In this document: positions 24,351 to 32,606 of the stretch, piece by piece
How the letters are laid out: each line of letters begins with the position of its first letter
Position numbering within the stretch: position 1 is the first letter of the stretch
Source of the DNA: Lachnospiraceae bacterium
Lineage (GTDB): Bacteria; Bacillota; Clostridia; Lachnospirales; Lachnospiraceae
Length of the DNA: 54,451 nt
Direction: 5' to 3'
Assembly (NCBI GenBank): GCA_900752065.1
Contig: CAADTT010000072.1
Location: 1-54,451 of the forward strand
Made by a program: the position numbers and the translations under genes
The notes under the pieces: generated by a model
The model's input: the letters and a program-made list of their open reading frames with translations, nothing else
What the model was told of the DNA's origin: nothing
Database searches by the model: none

Positions 24351-25280
24351 TTATTCCTCTACATGAAACAGAGCGTTTACAAACTCATCCGCATTAAACT
24401 TCTGCAGGTCATCGATACTCTCTCCAACACCGATATATTTAACCGGAATACCCAGTTCCGAATGAATTGCCACGGCAATCCCGCCCTTGGCGGTACCATC
24501 CAGCTTCGTCAGAATAATGCCTGTGATATCTGCCACCTCGCTGAACTCCTTCGCCTGTGCCAGTGCATTCTGTCCGGTGGTGCCATCCAGAACCACCAAA
24601 GTCTCCCGGTATGCCTCCGGATACTCTCTCTCAATGATACGGTTGATCTTTCCAAGCTCCGCCATCAGGTTCTTTTTGTTATGAAGCCGCCCCGCCGTAT
24701 CACAGAGGAGCACATCCGCATGGCGGGCTTTCGCCGCCTGGATCGCATCATATACAACAGCCGCAGGGTCAGAACCCTCCTGATGGGAAATGATGTCTAC
24801 TCCGGCACGGTGCGCCCACTCGGTAAGCTGCTCTCCGGCTGCGGCACGGAAGGTATCTGCTGCTGCCAGAACGACCTTTTTCCCCTGGTCTTTTAATTTT
24901 CCCGCAAGCTTTCCCACGCTGGTGGTCTTTCCCACTCCATTGACGCCAATGACCAGAACGACCGACTTTCTGTTTTCAAATTCATAAGCCGTCTCCCCGA
25001 CATTCATCTGTTCCTTGATGCTGTCGATCAGAAGCTGCTTACACTCAGAGGGCTCTTTGATTTTCTGTTCCTTTACCTTGTGTTTCAGATCTTCAATAAT
25101 TGCCGTAGTCGCATTGATCCCCAGATCTCCCATGACGAGGATCTCCTCGATCTCTTCATAGAAATCATCATCAATGCTGGAAAATCCGCTGAATATACTG
25201 TCGATTCCCGATACGATATTATCGCGTGTCTTCGTCAGGCCTTCCACCAGACGCCTGAAAAAACCTTTCTTTTCCTCCAT
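24351..25280 (-). CDS. ftsY: SRP receptor FtsY
   Basis: Membrane-associated GTPase that receives SRP-ribosome complexes at the translocon. The 309-aa protein has a short N-terminal region rather than a long acidic A domain, then the NG domain: GVNGVGKTTSVGKLAG, DTAGRLHNKKNLMAEL and TKLDGTAKGG. It follows smc by 37 bases, the classic smc-ftsY pair. The companion ffh lies downstream beyond ilvA under another promoter. Confidence 0.98.
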   Translation of the reverse strand: MEEKKGFFRRLVEGLTKTRDNIVSGIDSIFSGFSSIDDDFYEEIEEILVMGDLGINATTAIIEDLKHKVKEQKIKEPSECKQLLIDSIKEQMNVGETAYEFENRKSVVLVIGVNGVGKTTSVGKLAGKLKDQGKKVVLAAADTFRAAAGEQLTEWAHRAGVDIISHQEGSDPAAVVYDAIQAAKARHADVLLCDTAGRLHNKKNLMAELGKINRIIEREYPEAYRETLVVLDGTTGQNALAQAKEFSEVADITGIILTKLDGTAKGGIAVAIHSELGIPVKYIGVGESIDDLQKFNADEFVNALFHVEE

Positions 25281-25317
25281 ATATTTCCTCCTTTATTTTC
25301 CAAGAACTGTTACATTT

Positions 25318-28300
25318 CTATTCCAGATCATCCTCCAGAAGATTGACCGATACGAGTGCAGACACGCCCTTCTCCTGCATCGTAATCCCATACAGGCGGT
25401 CTGCCGCTGCCATCGTGCCCCGTCTATGTGTAATAATAATAAACTGTGTGTTCTTTGTCAACTTTTTCAAATAGCTGGCATACCTGGTCACGTTTGATTC
25501 ATCCAGCGCCGCCTCGATCTCATCCAGCAGGCAGAAAGGTGATGGTTTCAGGTTCTGGATGGCGAAAAGCAACGCGATAGCTGTCAGCGCTTTCTCTCCT
25601 CCTGACATCTGCATCATATTCTGAAGCTTTTTTCCCGGCGGCTGGGAGATGATGCGGATGCCCGCATCCAGGATATCTTCATCTTCCACCAGCTCCAGGC
25701 TTCCTTTGCCGCCGCCAAAGAGCTGCTTGAATGCTTTATCAAATTCTATCTGGATCAGAGCAAATCTTTCTTTAAACTGCGCCCTCATCCCCTCATCAAG
25801 CTCGTCAATGATCTCCATCAGGGCATTTTCGGATTTAACCAGATCATCGTGCTGACTGCTCAGGAAACTGTGGCGTTCTGACAGCTCTTTGAAGTCCTCA
25901 ATTGCATTAACATTGACGTTCCCCAGTGCCTTGATTTCACTTTTCAGGGTTTGAATCGCTTTTTTCATCTGCACCGGATCCTGATATTCTTCCTCTCTCA
26001 GATCTGCTGCGCTGCCGGGACCGAGACCGTATTCCTCCCACATATAATTGATCTGAGAGTCTTTTGCTTCCTCCAGCTTTTCTTTCTGAGCGTTCAAACG
26101 GAAGTTTTCTTTGTCCAAAAGACTGATTTTTTCTGACAGTTCCTCTCTTCTGGAAAAAAAGGATTTATGGGAAACATTCAGATTTTCCCGGTCAGCCAAA
26201 AGTCTTTTCTGTTCGTCTGCGGATTCCTGTTCTGTCTCTATGGCGGCTTCGATGTCCTTCCGGATCTTTTCAATATCCTCCAGTTTTCTTTCAATCTCTG
26301 CCGAACCGGTCCGGATGCCTTCTTCCACCCCGCTCTTCTCTTCCTGAAGCACAGACATCTCATTTCTGATACGCTCAATATTCTGGCGAATGAAGGCTGC
26401 TTTCTGCCTTACCTCCTGAAGTTTGAGATGAATCGCCTCAGACTGGGAGCTCTGGCTGTCCTGCTCCCTGCGTTCTGTCTCCTGCTGCTTCTGCAGCTTC
26501 TTTATCTCCTCTTCCAGTCTCTTTTCCGTCTGCAGGGACTCTTCCATTTCCACGGCGATAGACTGCTGCTCTTTTTCAATCTGTGCGGACTGCTCTTCGA
26601 TATCCAGGCTTTCCGCCTTCAACTGCCCGAAGCTTTTGTGTGTCTCCTCTTTCCTGGATTTTATCTGGGAAATCTCCACCTTTACCGTATTCTGAAGAAG
26701 ATACTGCTCCTGAAGCTTTTCATTCAGCCCGACGATCCGTTCTCTGTACTCACTGCGCGTTCTCCGGTTTGCATCGATCTCGGTACGCAGCATATCCAGA
26801 TCTTTTTTCAGAAGCGCAACGCTTGCGGCCAGCTCCTCCATCTCTCTGCGTCGTCCCAGAAGGTTGCTGCTGTTTTTAAAGGCGCCTCCTGTCATGGAAC
26901 CACCAGGATTTAAAGATTCTCCCTCCAGCGTGACAATCCGCAGGCTGTACTGATATTTCCGGTTCAGCGCGATAGCATGGTCGATGTGATCTGTCACAAC
27001 CGTTCTTCCCAGCAGGTATTTGACAAGACCCTCATACTTTTTTTCTGCCTTTACCAGATCGCTGGCAAGACCGATCACACCTGGCTCATGCAGAGCCTTC
27101 TCATTTGTAAATGTATTTCTGTTTCCTATACTTGTCAAAGGAAGAAAAGTAGCCCGCCCATATTTGTTCCGTTTCAGGAATTCTATCATCCGCTTTGCCG
27201 TATGTTCATCTTCCGTGACAATATTCTGGATACTGCCTCCAAGAGCTGTTTCAATGGCTGTCTCATAGGTCTTTTCTACCTTGATCAGATCTGCCACTAC
27301 GCCCAGCAGTCCTTTTTCTTTTCCTTTCTGCTCCATCACACGGCGGATACTGTTTCCATATCCGTCGTAACGTTCTGTAATATTTTTCAGAGTTTCCAGC
27401 CGGGAGGCCTCTCTGTGATATGCCGTCTGTCCGGTCTCCACATTTTTATTCTGAGCGATCAGCTTCTGCTGAATGGTATTTACCTTTTCTTCATAACGGC
27501 TGCATTCAGCCAGAAGCTGTTCAATCCGCGCCGTGATCTCCTGAAGTTTCTGCTGCTGTTCTCCCAGTACATCCGTCTGCTCTGACTCCTGGCTTTTTAA
27601 CAGGAGTATTTTCTGACTGATCTCCGCTCTTCGGATCTGAAGCTGCTCCAGCATGGTATCGTAGCGCTGCAGCTTTCCCTTGGTGGAGGCACGCTGGTTT
27701 AAAACACTGATGATCGCATTTTTTCCCTTCTCAATCTCTCTTTCCAGATGGGAAAGGCTGGCCTGAAGTGCTTCAGATTCCAGCCTGAAATCTTCCTCGG
27801 CTGCTTCTGTCATCTGAAGTTCGGTTTTGAGCTTTTGCAGTTCCTCTTCTTCCTGCTGCTTTTGCTGCTGTTTTGTTTCCATATCTCTGCCTATAGCATA
27901 GATACGGTTTTGCAGATGCTCGTCGTTTAGTTTCGCAGTATTGATCTGCTCCTTTAGGACATTGATCTGACCTTCCATCTGCTGCTTTCGAATCTGATTT
28001 TCCGCCGCCTGATCCCTCATCTCACTGATGCGGGCATCCAGTTCCTCCAACTGTATCTCCAGCTTTTCATATTCCAGCTTTGTATTTTCATGAGCTGCCT
28101 TCGTCTCTTCCATTTCATTCGTAGAAATTTCCAGTTTCTTTTCCGCTTCCTTCAAATCTCCCCGAATGCGTTCCATTTCCATCAGGAACATGTTCACATC
28201 GTAGGTCTTCAGCTCTTCTTTCTTTTTGAGATAAATTTTTGCCGTTTCTGCCTGCCGTTCCATAGGGGCGAGCTGCTTTGTCAGTTCACTTAAAATATCA

Positions 28301-28875
28301 TTCACACGAACCAGGTTCTGTCTTTCATCCTCCAGCTTCTTTTCTGCCGTGCGTTTTCTTCTTTTGAATTTTACAATACCCACAGCCTCATCAAACAGTT
28401 CCCGGCGTTCTTCCGGCTTTCCACTCAGGATCTTATCAATCTGTCCCTGACCGATGATGGAATATCCCTCTTTTCCGATACCTGTATCATAAAACAGCTC
28501 ATTTACGTCCTTCAGGCGGCAGGACGTTCCATTGATCAGGTATTCACTCTCCCCGGAGCGGTACACACGGCGGGCTACCGTCACCTCGCTGTAGTCGATG
28601 GGCAGGATATGATCTGAGTTATCCAGCGTAATCGCCACATAAGCATATCCCAGAGGCTTTCTGGTCTCTGTTCCGGCAAAGATAACATCCTGCATGCTGG
28701 AACCGCGCAGACTTTTCGCGCTTTGTTCTCCCAGGACCCATCGGACGGCATCTGCCACGTTACTTTTTCCGCTCCCGTTTGGCCCCACGATTCCGGTGAT
28801 ACCATTGTGGAACTGAAAGACGATCTTATTGGCAAAGGATTTAAATCCCTGCACTTCAATCTTTTTTAGATACAT
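25318..28875 (-). CDS. smc: Chromosome segregation protein SMC
   Basis: Condensin ATPase that organises and helps separate chromosomes. Walker A GPNGSGKSNVADAVRW is at the N-terminus; a long coiled coil (about residues 170-500) leads to the hinge (about 510-670, GLLGVVADLI and ALGGSIQNIVTED), then a second coil and the C-terminal ABC signature LSGGEKALTAIALLFA with Walker B CLLDEIEAALDE. The length of 1185 aa is normal. Its start overlaps the rnc stop by 20 bases. ScpA and ScpB are not in the window. Confidence 0.98.
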   Translation of the reverse strand: MYLKKIEVQGFKSFANKIVFQFHNGITGIVGPNGSGKSNVADAVRWVLGEQSAKSLRGSSMQDVIFAGTETRKPLGYAYVAITLDNSDHILPIDYSEVTVARRVYRSGESEYLINGTSCRLKDVNELFYDTGIGKEGYSIIGQGQIDKILSGKPEERRELFDEAVGIVKFKRRKRTAEKKLEDERQNLVRVNDILSELTKQLAPMERQAETAKIYLKKKEELKTYDVNMFLMEMERIRGDLKEAEKKLEISTNEMEETKAAHENTKLEYEKLEIQLEELDARISEMRDQAAENQIRKQQMEGQINVLKEQINTAKLNDEHLQNRIYAIGRDMETKQQQKQQEEEELQKLKTELQMTEAAEEDFRLESEALQASLSHLEREIEKGKNAIISVLNQRASTKGKLQRYDTMLEQLQIRRAEISQKILLLKSQESEQTDVLGEQQQKLQEITARIEQLLAECSRYEEKVNTIQQKLIAQNKNVETGQTAYHREASRLETLKNITERYDGYGNSIRRVMEQKGKEKGLLGVVADLIKVEKTYETAIETALGGSIQNIVTEDEHTAKRMIEFLKRNKYGRATFLPLTSIGNRNTFTNEKALHEPGVIGLASDLVKAEKKYEGLVKYLLGRTVVTDHIDHAIALNRKYQYSLRIVTLEGESLNPGGSMTGGAFKNSSNLLGRRREMEELAASVALLKKDLDMLRTEIDANRRTRSEYRERIVGLNEKLQEQYLLQNTVKVEISQIKSRKEETHKSFGQLKAESLDIEEQSAQIEKEQQSIAVEMEESLQTEKRLEEEIKKLQKQQETERREQDSQSSQSEAIHLKLQEVRQKAAFIRQNIERIRNEMSVLQEEKSGVEEGIRTGSAEIERKLEDIEKIRKDIEAAIETEQESADEQKRLLADRENLNVSHKSFFSRREELSEKISLLDKENFRLNAQKEKLEEAKDSQINYMWEEYGLGPGSAADLREEEYQDPVQMKKAIQTLKSEIKALGNVNVNAIEDFKELSERHSFLSSQHDDLVKSENALMEIIDELDEGMRAQFKERFALIQIEFDKAFKQLFGGGKGSLELVEDEDILDAGIRIISQPPGKKLQNMMQMSGGEKALTAIALLFAIQNLKPSPFCLLDEIEAALDESNVTRYASYLKKLTKNTQFIIITHRRGTMAAADRLYGITMQEKGVSALVSVNLLEDDLE

Positions 28876-29575
28876 GGGTGGTAGTTCCTTTCAGTTTAAT
28901 GATTGCCTTGTAAGCCGCCTCCTGTTCCGCCGCTTTTTTGGTTCTGCCAATGCCCTGTCCGTACACTTTTTCTCCAATCAGAATATCAACCAGAAATTTC
29001 TTGTCATGATCCGGCCCGGTTTCACCTGTCAGCCGATAAGAAATTTCTTCTCCTTTGAAGTGACCCTGAACGATTTCCTGCAGAATAGTCTTGCTATCAT
29101 AAAAGAGTTTCTTGTGTTCAATATCCGTTAAGATAAACCGTTTTACGAATTCTTTTGCATTAGCAAAACCACCATCCAGATAGATCGCACCAATCAGAGC
29201 CTCCATCGCATCCGAGACGATGGAGTTCCTGTTTCTGCCTCCTGTCCGTTCCTCGCCCTTTCCGAGTAAAAGGTAATCACCCAGATTCAGCTCTCTGGTA
29301 CAAAGTGCAAGTGTAGGCTCGCACACGATACTGGCGCGAAGCTTTGTAAGATCGCCTTCTGGAAGATTCGGATACTCAAAAAACAAAAATTCACTGCTTA
29401 TGATTTCCAATACTGCATCTCCCAGAAATTCCAGACGTTCATTGTCATGAATATTTTCCTGTTTATGTTCGTTTGCATATGAGCTATGCGTCAGTGCCTG
29501 ACGGAAAAGTGAAAAATCCCGAAAGGTATAACCTGTCTTTTTTTCCAGTTCTTTTAATTCCTGATTCTTTAACAT
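28856..29575 (-). CDS. rnc: Ribonuclease III
   Basis: Cleaves double-stranded RNA in rRNA processing. The signature NERLEFLGDAVLEI is in the N-terminal catalytic domain and a dsRNA-binding domain ends the protein (GQGIGRTKKAAEQEAAYKAI). The open frame extends to 29635 through a hairpin, but GGAGG precedes the ATG at 29575, giving 240 aa. It overlaps smc by 20 bases. Confidence 0.97.
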   Translation of the reverse strand: MLKNQELKELEKKTGYTFRDFSLFRQALTHSSYANEHKQENIHDNERLEFLGDAVLEIISSEFLFFEYPNLPEGDLTKLRASIVCEPTLALCTRELNLGDYLLLGKGEERTGGRNRNSIVSDAMEALIGAIYLDGGFANAKEFVKRFILTDIEHKKLFYDSKTILQEIVQGHFKGEEISYRLTGETGPDHDKKFLVDILIGEKVYGQGIGRTKKAAEQEAAYKAIIKLKGTTTHVSKKD

Positions 29576-29615
29576 ATCATTCCTCCATGGTTTCAAATCC
29601 AGCTTGCATATTGAA

Positions 29616-29638
29616 AGGGTGCTGCACCGCAACACCCT
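29616..29638 (-). terminator. Hairpin between acpP and rnc
   Basis: AGGGTG-c-TGC pairs with GCA-a-CACCCT around a three-base loop. On the minus strand it is followed by TTTCAATATG, a weak T-run, so it may act as an attenuator or RNA stabiliser after acpP. Confidence 0.5.
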
Positions 29639-29673
29639 CCGCTTCGTTAAACCATTCTCTGCTTTTGCAATGT

Positions 29674-29907
29674 TTATGCATTTACTGCATTTTTGATCTG
29701 TTCTACGGCATCACCGACAGAAACGATTTTTTCTGCTTCTTCATTTGGAATTTCGATATCAAACTCTTCCTCAATACCCATAATAATCTGAAATACGTCC
29801 AGAGAATCAGCTCCCAGATCATCAACAAAGGTCGTATCCATCGTAATCTCATCCGCATCGACATTTAATACTTCTGCAATAATGTTCTGTAATTTTTCAA
29901 ATTCCAT
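29674..29907 (-). CDS. acpP: Acyl carrier protein
   Basis: Carries the growing acyl chain of fatty-acid synthesis on phosphopantetheine. The 77-aa acidic protein has the attachment Ser35 in DDLGADSLDVF. It lies between plsX and rnc, where the classic fatty-acid and phospholipid cluster of Firmicutes places it. The fab genes are not in this window. Confidence 0.97.
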   Translation of the reverse strand: MEFEKLQNIIAEVLNVDADEITMDTTFVDDLGADSLDVFQIIMGIEEEFDIEIPNEEAEKIVSVGDAVEQIKNAVNA

Positions 29908-29925
29908 ACCTTCATTCCTCTCAAT

Positions 29926-30927
29926 TCATACGATATTTTCTTTGATCTTTTCATTAATCTTCTGCTGTTTAAACTGCACACACTGGATAATGGAATTTCT
30001 GATCTCCAACGCCTTAGAACTGCCGTGGGATTTTACCACCAGCCCGTTCAAACCCAGAAGCGGAGCTCCGCCATATTGACTGGCATCAAAGCTTTTCAGC
30101 GTCTCTTTCAGTGCCGGCTTTACCAGCAGTGCACCGATCTTTGAGCGCAGACTCCCCATCATGCCTTCCTTCACCTTACTGATCAGCGTAGCGCCTACGC
30201 CCTCGTATAGTTTCAGGATCACATTTCCTACAAATGCTTCACAGACGATTACATCACAGATGCCCGCCGGGATATCTCTTGCTTCCACGCTTCCAATAAA
30301 GTTGATTTCTCTGCATTCTTTTAACAGAGGGAAGGTTTCTTTTACAAGGGCATTTCCTTTTTCCTCCTCCGCGCCGATATTCACAATACCAACACGGGGA
30401 TTTTTAATCCCTACTACGTTTTCCATATAAATAGAACCCATTCTTGCAAACTGTATCAGATGTGATGGTCTGGCATCCACATTTGCTCCGCAGTCGATGA
30501 GAAGGGCAACTCCATTCTTCGTAGGAATCAGCGGTGCTAAAGGCGGCCTTTCAATCCCCTTGATTCGGCCCACGATCAACTGTCCGCCTACCAGTATGGC
30601 TCCGCTGCTGCCTGATGAAACGAATGCATCCGCCTCTCCACGCTTTACCATATTCATCCCCACTACGATCGATGAATCTTTTTTCTTTCGGATTGCCATT
30701 ACAGGCGGTTCTGCTGTCTCAATCACCTCTTCCGCATGTACGATCTGTATCCTTTCTTTAGGAAATGTATATTTCTGTAATTCTTTTTCTATCACCGCAG
30801 ATCTTCCTGTCAGGCAGACAGAGATATCACTCCGCTGATTTACGGCTTCTACAGCACCTTTCACGATTTCTTCCGGTGCGTTGTCCCCGCCCATGGCATC
30901 CACAACCACCTTCACTAAATCCTGCAT
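29926..30927 (-). CDS. plsX: Phosphate acyltransferase PlsX
   Basis: Makes acyl-phosphate from acyl-ACP, feeding PlsY (9175-9828). The N-terminus VKVVVDAMGGDNAPEEIVKGA is diagnostic; LIDCGANVDARP, GIVNIGAEEEKGN and EARDIPAG follow, and AFVGNVILKLYEGVG lies in the C-terminal half. The 333-aa length is normal. AGGAGG precedes the ATG, and a promoter is present. It stands directly before acpP, its substrate carrier. Confidence 0.97.
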   Translation of the reverse strand: MQDLVKVVVDAMGGDNAPEEIVKGAVEAVNQRSDISVCLTGRSAVIEKELQKYTFPKERIQIVHAEEVIETAEPPVMAIRKKKDSSIVVGMNMVKRGEADAFVSSGSSGAILVGGQLIVGRIKGIERPPLAPLIPTKNGVALLIDCGANVDARPSHLIQFARMGSIYMENVVGIKNPRVGIVNIGAEEEKGNALVKETFPLLKECREINFIGSVEARDIPAGICDVIVCEAFVGNVILKLYEGVGATLISKVKEGMMGSLRSKIGALLVKPALKETLKSFDASQYGGAPLLGLNGLVVKSHGSSKALEIRNSIIQCVQFKQQKINEKIKENIV

Positions 30928-30953
30928 AATCTTTCCTCCTGTTTTCTAAAGAT

Positions 30954-30982
30954 AATATACTAGACATCATTCTAAAAATCAA
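30954..30982 (-). promoter_or_regulatory. plsX promoter
   Basis: Minus-strand TTGATT (30977-30982) and TATATT (30954-30959), spacer 17. No FapR-type operator is evident by eye. Confidence 0.7.
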
Positions 30983-31024
30983 CCCATATTTTTCATACGC
31001 AGGCTATGTCTGCCAAAAATGCAT

Positions 31025-31068
31025 AGAATCTGCCGCTGCCAAGGTACGCCTTCGGTGTGGCAGATTCT
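31025..31068 (-). repeat. Structured hairpin repeat upstream of plsX
   Basis: AGAATCTGCC pairs with GGCAGATTCT, and an inner CCaAGG/CCTTcGG stem makes a branched structure. The sequence from CTGCC to GTGGCAG closely matches the hairpin downstream of lexA (3126-3158), so both appear to be copies of one dispersed hairpin. It may also act as a second terminator for the upstream gene. Confidence 0.6.
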
Positions 31069-31091
31069 TATACATACAAAAACATGCAGAA

Positions 31092-31139
31092 AGAACATAC
31101 AGCCTTTACAGATGTGATCTGAAAAAGGCTGTATGTTCT
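31092..31139 (-). terminator. Terminator of the cytidylate-kinase-like gene
   Basis: A 16-bp stem, AGAACATACAGCCTTT (31092-31107) with 31124-31139, extended inward by CAGAT/ATCTG. It overlaps the stop codon of the gene by two bases. The minus strand continues TTTCTGC. Confidence 0.75.
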
Positions 31140-31623
31140 ATATGTACTCTTTTTTTTCAAAATAGCGCATCAGAATATCCGCACAGTTCTCAACGCCCAA
31201 TCGTGAAGTATCAAGGATCATGTGATAATTATTTACATCCCCCCATGCTTTTCCTGTATGCTCGTGGTAATAATCCGCTCGCTCCTGATCTGTTTTTGTC
31301 ACTTTCTCTTTTGCCTTTTCATAAGGAAGAGATTCCAGTTCCATGATCCTCTGAATCCGATATTCCTTGTCTGCACACACATAAATATTAAATGCATTTC
31401 TCTGGTCCTTCAGAATCTCAGATGCACAGCGGCCTAAAATAATACACGGTTTTTTTGCCAGTATACGAATCGCCTCAGCTTCTTCCTCATAGGACTCTTT
31501 GTGAAACTGTTCCTCGATAAATGCCTTATCATATACAGGCACATCCAGCTTTTCTGACAGCTCTCTGGCAATGATGCTTGCGCCTGTCCCGAAACGGCGG
31601 CTGATTGTGATTACTAAATTCAT
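31138..31623 (-). CDS. Cytidylate kinase-like family protein
   Basis: P-loop protein of the cytidylate kinase-like family (AAA_26/Cytidylate_kin2), distinct from the housekeeping Cmk; its true substrate is not known. MNLVITISRRFGTGASIIARELSEKL replaces a canonical GxxxxGKS loop with GTGASIIA, typical of this family. CIILGRCASEIL and YICADKEYRIQRIMELE-like segments follow; the run of conserved residues YYHEHTGKAWGD is near the end. It lies between rpmF and plsX under its own promoter. Confidence 0.8.
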   Translation of the reverse strand: MNLVITISRRFGTGASIIARELSEKLDVPVYDKAFIEEQFHKESYEEEAEAIRILAKKPCIILGRCASEILKDQRNAFNIYVCADKEYRIQRIMELESLPYEKAKEKVTKTDQERADYYHEHTGKAWGDVNNYHMILDTSRLGVENCADILMRYFEKKEYI

Positions 31624-31668
31624 ATGAATCCCTCCCCTGCTTCTGGTTCAATGAGTGGTATGTTTCCG

Positions 31669-31677
31669 ATTATACCA
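31669..31677 (-). promoter_or_regulatory. Extended -10 promoter of the cytidylate-kinase-like gene
   Basis: The minus strand reads TGGTATAAT (TGnTATAAT) about 45 bases before the start. No good -35 is present, as expected of an extended -10 promoter. Confidence 0.55.
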
Positions 31678-31713
31678 CTTCCTTTCAGAAAATCATAGTA
31701 CAAAAAGAAAAAA

Positions 31714-31735
31714 ACCTTCCGGTACACCGAAAGGT
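31714..31735 (-). terminator. rpmF terminator
   Basis: The minus strand reads ACCTTTCGG-TGTA-CCGGAAGGT followed by seven Ts, just after the rpmF stop codon. Confidence 0.85.
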
Positions 31736-31748
31736 CTCGCACTCTGCA

Positions 31749-31928
31749 TTAGTCTACAGAAACGATTTCTTTTTTGTTGTATGTTCCGCAGTTTTTGCAG
31801 ACTCTATGCGGCATCATCAGTTCGCCACACTTGCTGCACTTTACCAAGTTCGGAGCAGCCATTTTCCAGTTTGCTCTTCTCTTGTCTCTTCTTCCTTTGG
31901 AAGATTTATTCTTTGGACAGATTGACAT
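31749..31928 (-). CDS. rpmF: Ribosomal protein L32 (59 aa)
   Basis: 50S protein, easily missed because it is under 60 codons. The product starts MSICPKNKSSKGRRDKRRAN and continues with LVKCSKCGELMMPHRVCKNCGTYNKKE, containing the zinc-binding pair CxxC...CxxC of the zinc-ribbon form. GGAGG precedes the ATG. It starts three bases after the DUF177 gene, the near-universal DUF177-rpmF pairing, and a terminator follows. Confidence 0.96.
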   Translation of the reverse strand: MSICPKNKSSKGRRDKRRANWKMAAPNLVKCSKCGELMMPHRVCKNCGTYNKKEIVSVD

Positions 31929-31931
31929 GGT

Positions 31932-32459
31932 TTACACCTCCTTAAATTTGCTAAAGATATCACGGATTTTTGCCATTCTTGGATCTAAATCTGTGCTATC
32001 ACAGTCGCAAGTCTGTAAGTTTAAGTTGGCACCGCAGGTATTACAGAGTCCTTTGCACTCCTCTTTGCATAAAACCTTTACAGGCCAATTGATTAATATC
32101 TCACCATAGACAAGCTTATCCACATCCAGGTTATATCCATCAATAAAGTTTTGTTCGTCCAGCTCTTCCATCTTCTCCGATGCACTCAGCTTCATGTCCA
32201 CATTTCTCTCAAAATCCAGGCATATATCCTTCGTTACATCTGTAAGACAGCGGCTGCATGGGATAACCGTCTGAAATGACATCTTCCCTGTAATTTGCAG
32301 TTCCTGATTTCCTTTGTTCTTTATCTTTAAGGAAACCGGTGACCTGCTTATGATAGGAAATTCACCCAGACCGGATGAAAAGCTTTCCGGTTCATAGGGC
32401 ACTTCTGTCTGTATTATCTTTTCCTCGCTATTCGCAATTCTGGTTAAGTCAATCAGCAT
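31932..32459 (-). CDS. yceD: DUF177 (YceD) family protein
   Basis: Member of the DUF177/YceD family, linked in bacteria and chloroplasts to 23S rRNA accumulation and always near rpmF. The protein has the beta-rich start MLIDLTRIAN and a C-terminal CxxxCxGLCxxCGxNLN pattern (CKEECKGLCNTCGANLNLQTCDCD), a probable metal site. A GTG-started frame begins at 32477, but AGGAGAG precedes the ATG at 32459, which gives 175 aa. It is driven by a perfect consensus promoter. Confidence 0.93.
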   Translation of the reverse strand: MLIDLTRIANSEEKIIQTEVPYEPESFSSGLGEFPIISRSPVSLKIKNKGNQELQITGKMSFQTVIPCSRCLTDVTKDICLDFERNVDMKLSASEKMEELDEQNFIDGYNLDVDKLVYGEILINWPVKVLCKEECKGLCNTCGANLNLQTCDCDSTDLDPRMAKIRDIFSKFKEV

Positions 32460-32487
32460 AAAGTCTCTCCTATTCACACCTTTGCTA

Positions 32488-32516
32488 TTATAACCACACT
32501 ATATTCGTTTGTCAAG
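32488..32516 (-). promoter_or_regulatory. Consensus promoter of DUF177-rpmF
   Basis: Minus-strand TTGACA (32511-32516) and TATAAT (32488-32493), exact consensus with a 17-base spacer, 28 bases before the start codon. Confidence 0.9.
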
Positions 32517-32534
32517 AGAAAATTCTTGACAAGT
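32509..32534 (-). promoter_or_regulatory. Inverted repeat over the DUF177-rpmF -35 box
   Basis: TTGTCAAGA and TCTTGACAA are perfect inverted arms six bases apart. It is the second copy of the element at 23065-23090, in the same position relative to the -10. Confidence 0.55.
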
Positions 32535-32549
32535 TTATTAATAAAACTA

Positions 32550-32571
32550 CGGCGGATATTTTACCGCCGCA
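32550..32571 (-). terminator. ackA terminator
   Basis: Minus-strand CGGCGG pairs with CCGCCG around TAAAATAT, followed by TAGTTTTATT. It lies 36 bases past the ackA stop. Confidence 0.75.
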
Positions 32572-32606
32572 GTCTTTATGCTTTAGTATGCAAGTAAGTT
32601 ACGAAC

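Noticed and set aside
26167..26913. 248-codon plus-strand ORF, Leu/Phe-rich
   Set aside because: Antisense of the smc coiled coil; the apparent hydrophobic helices come from reversed Lys/Glu codons.
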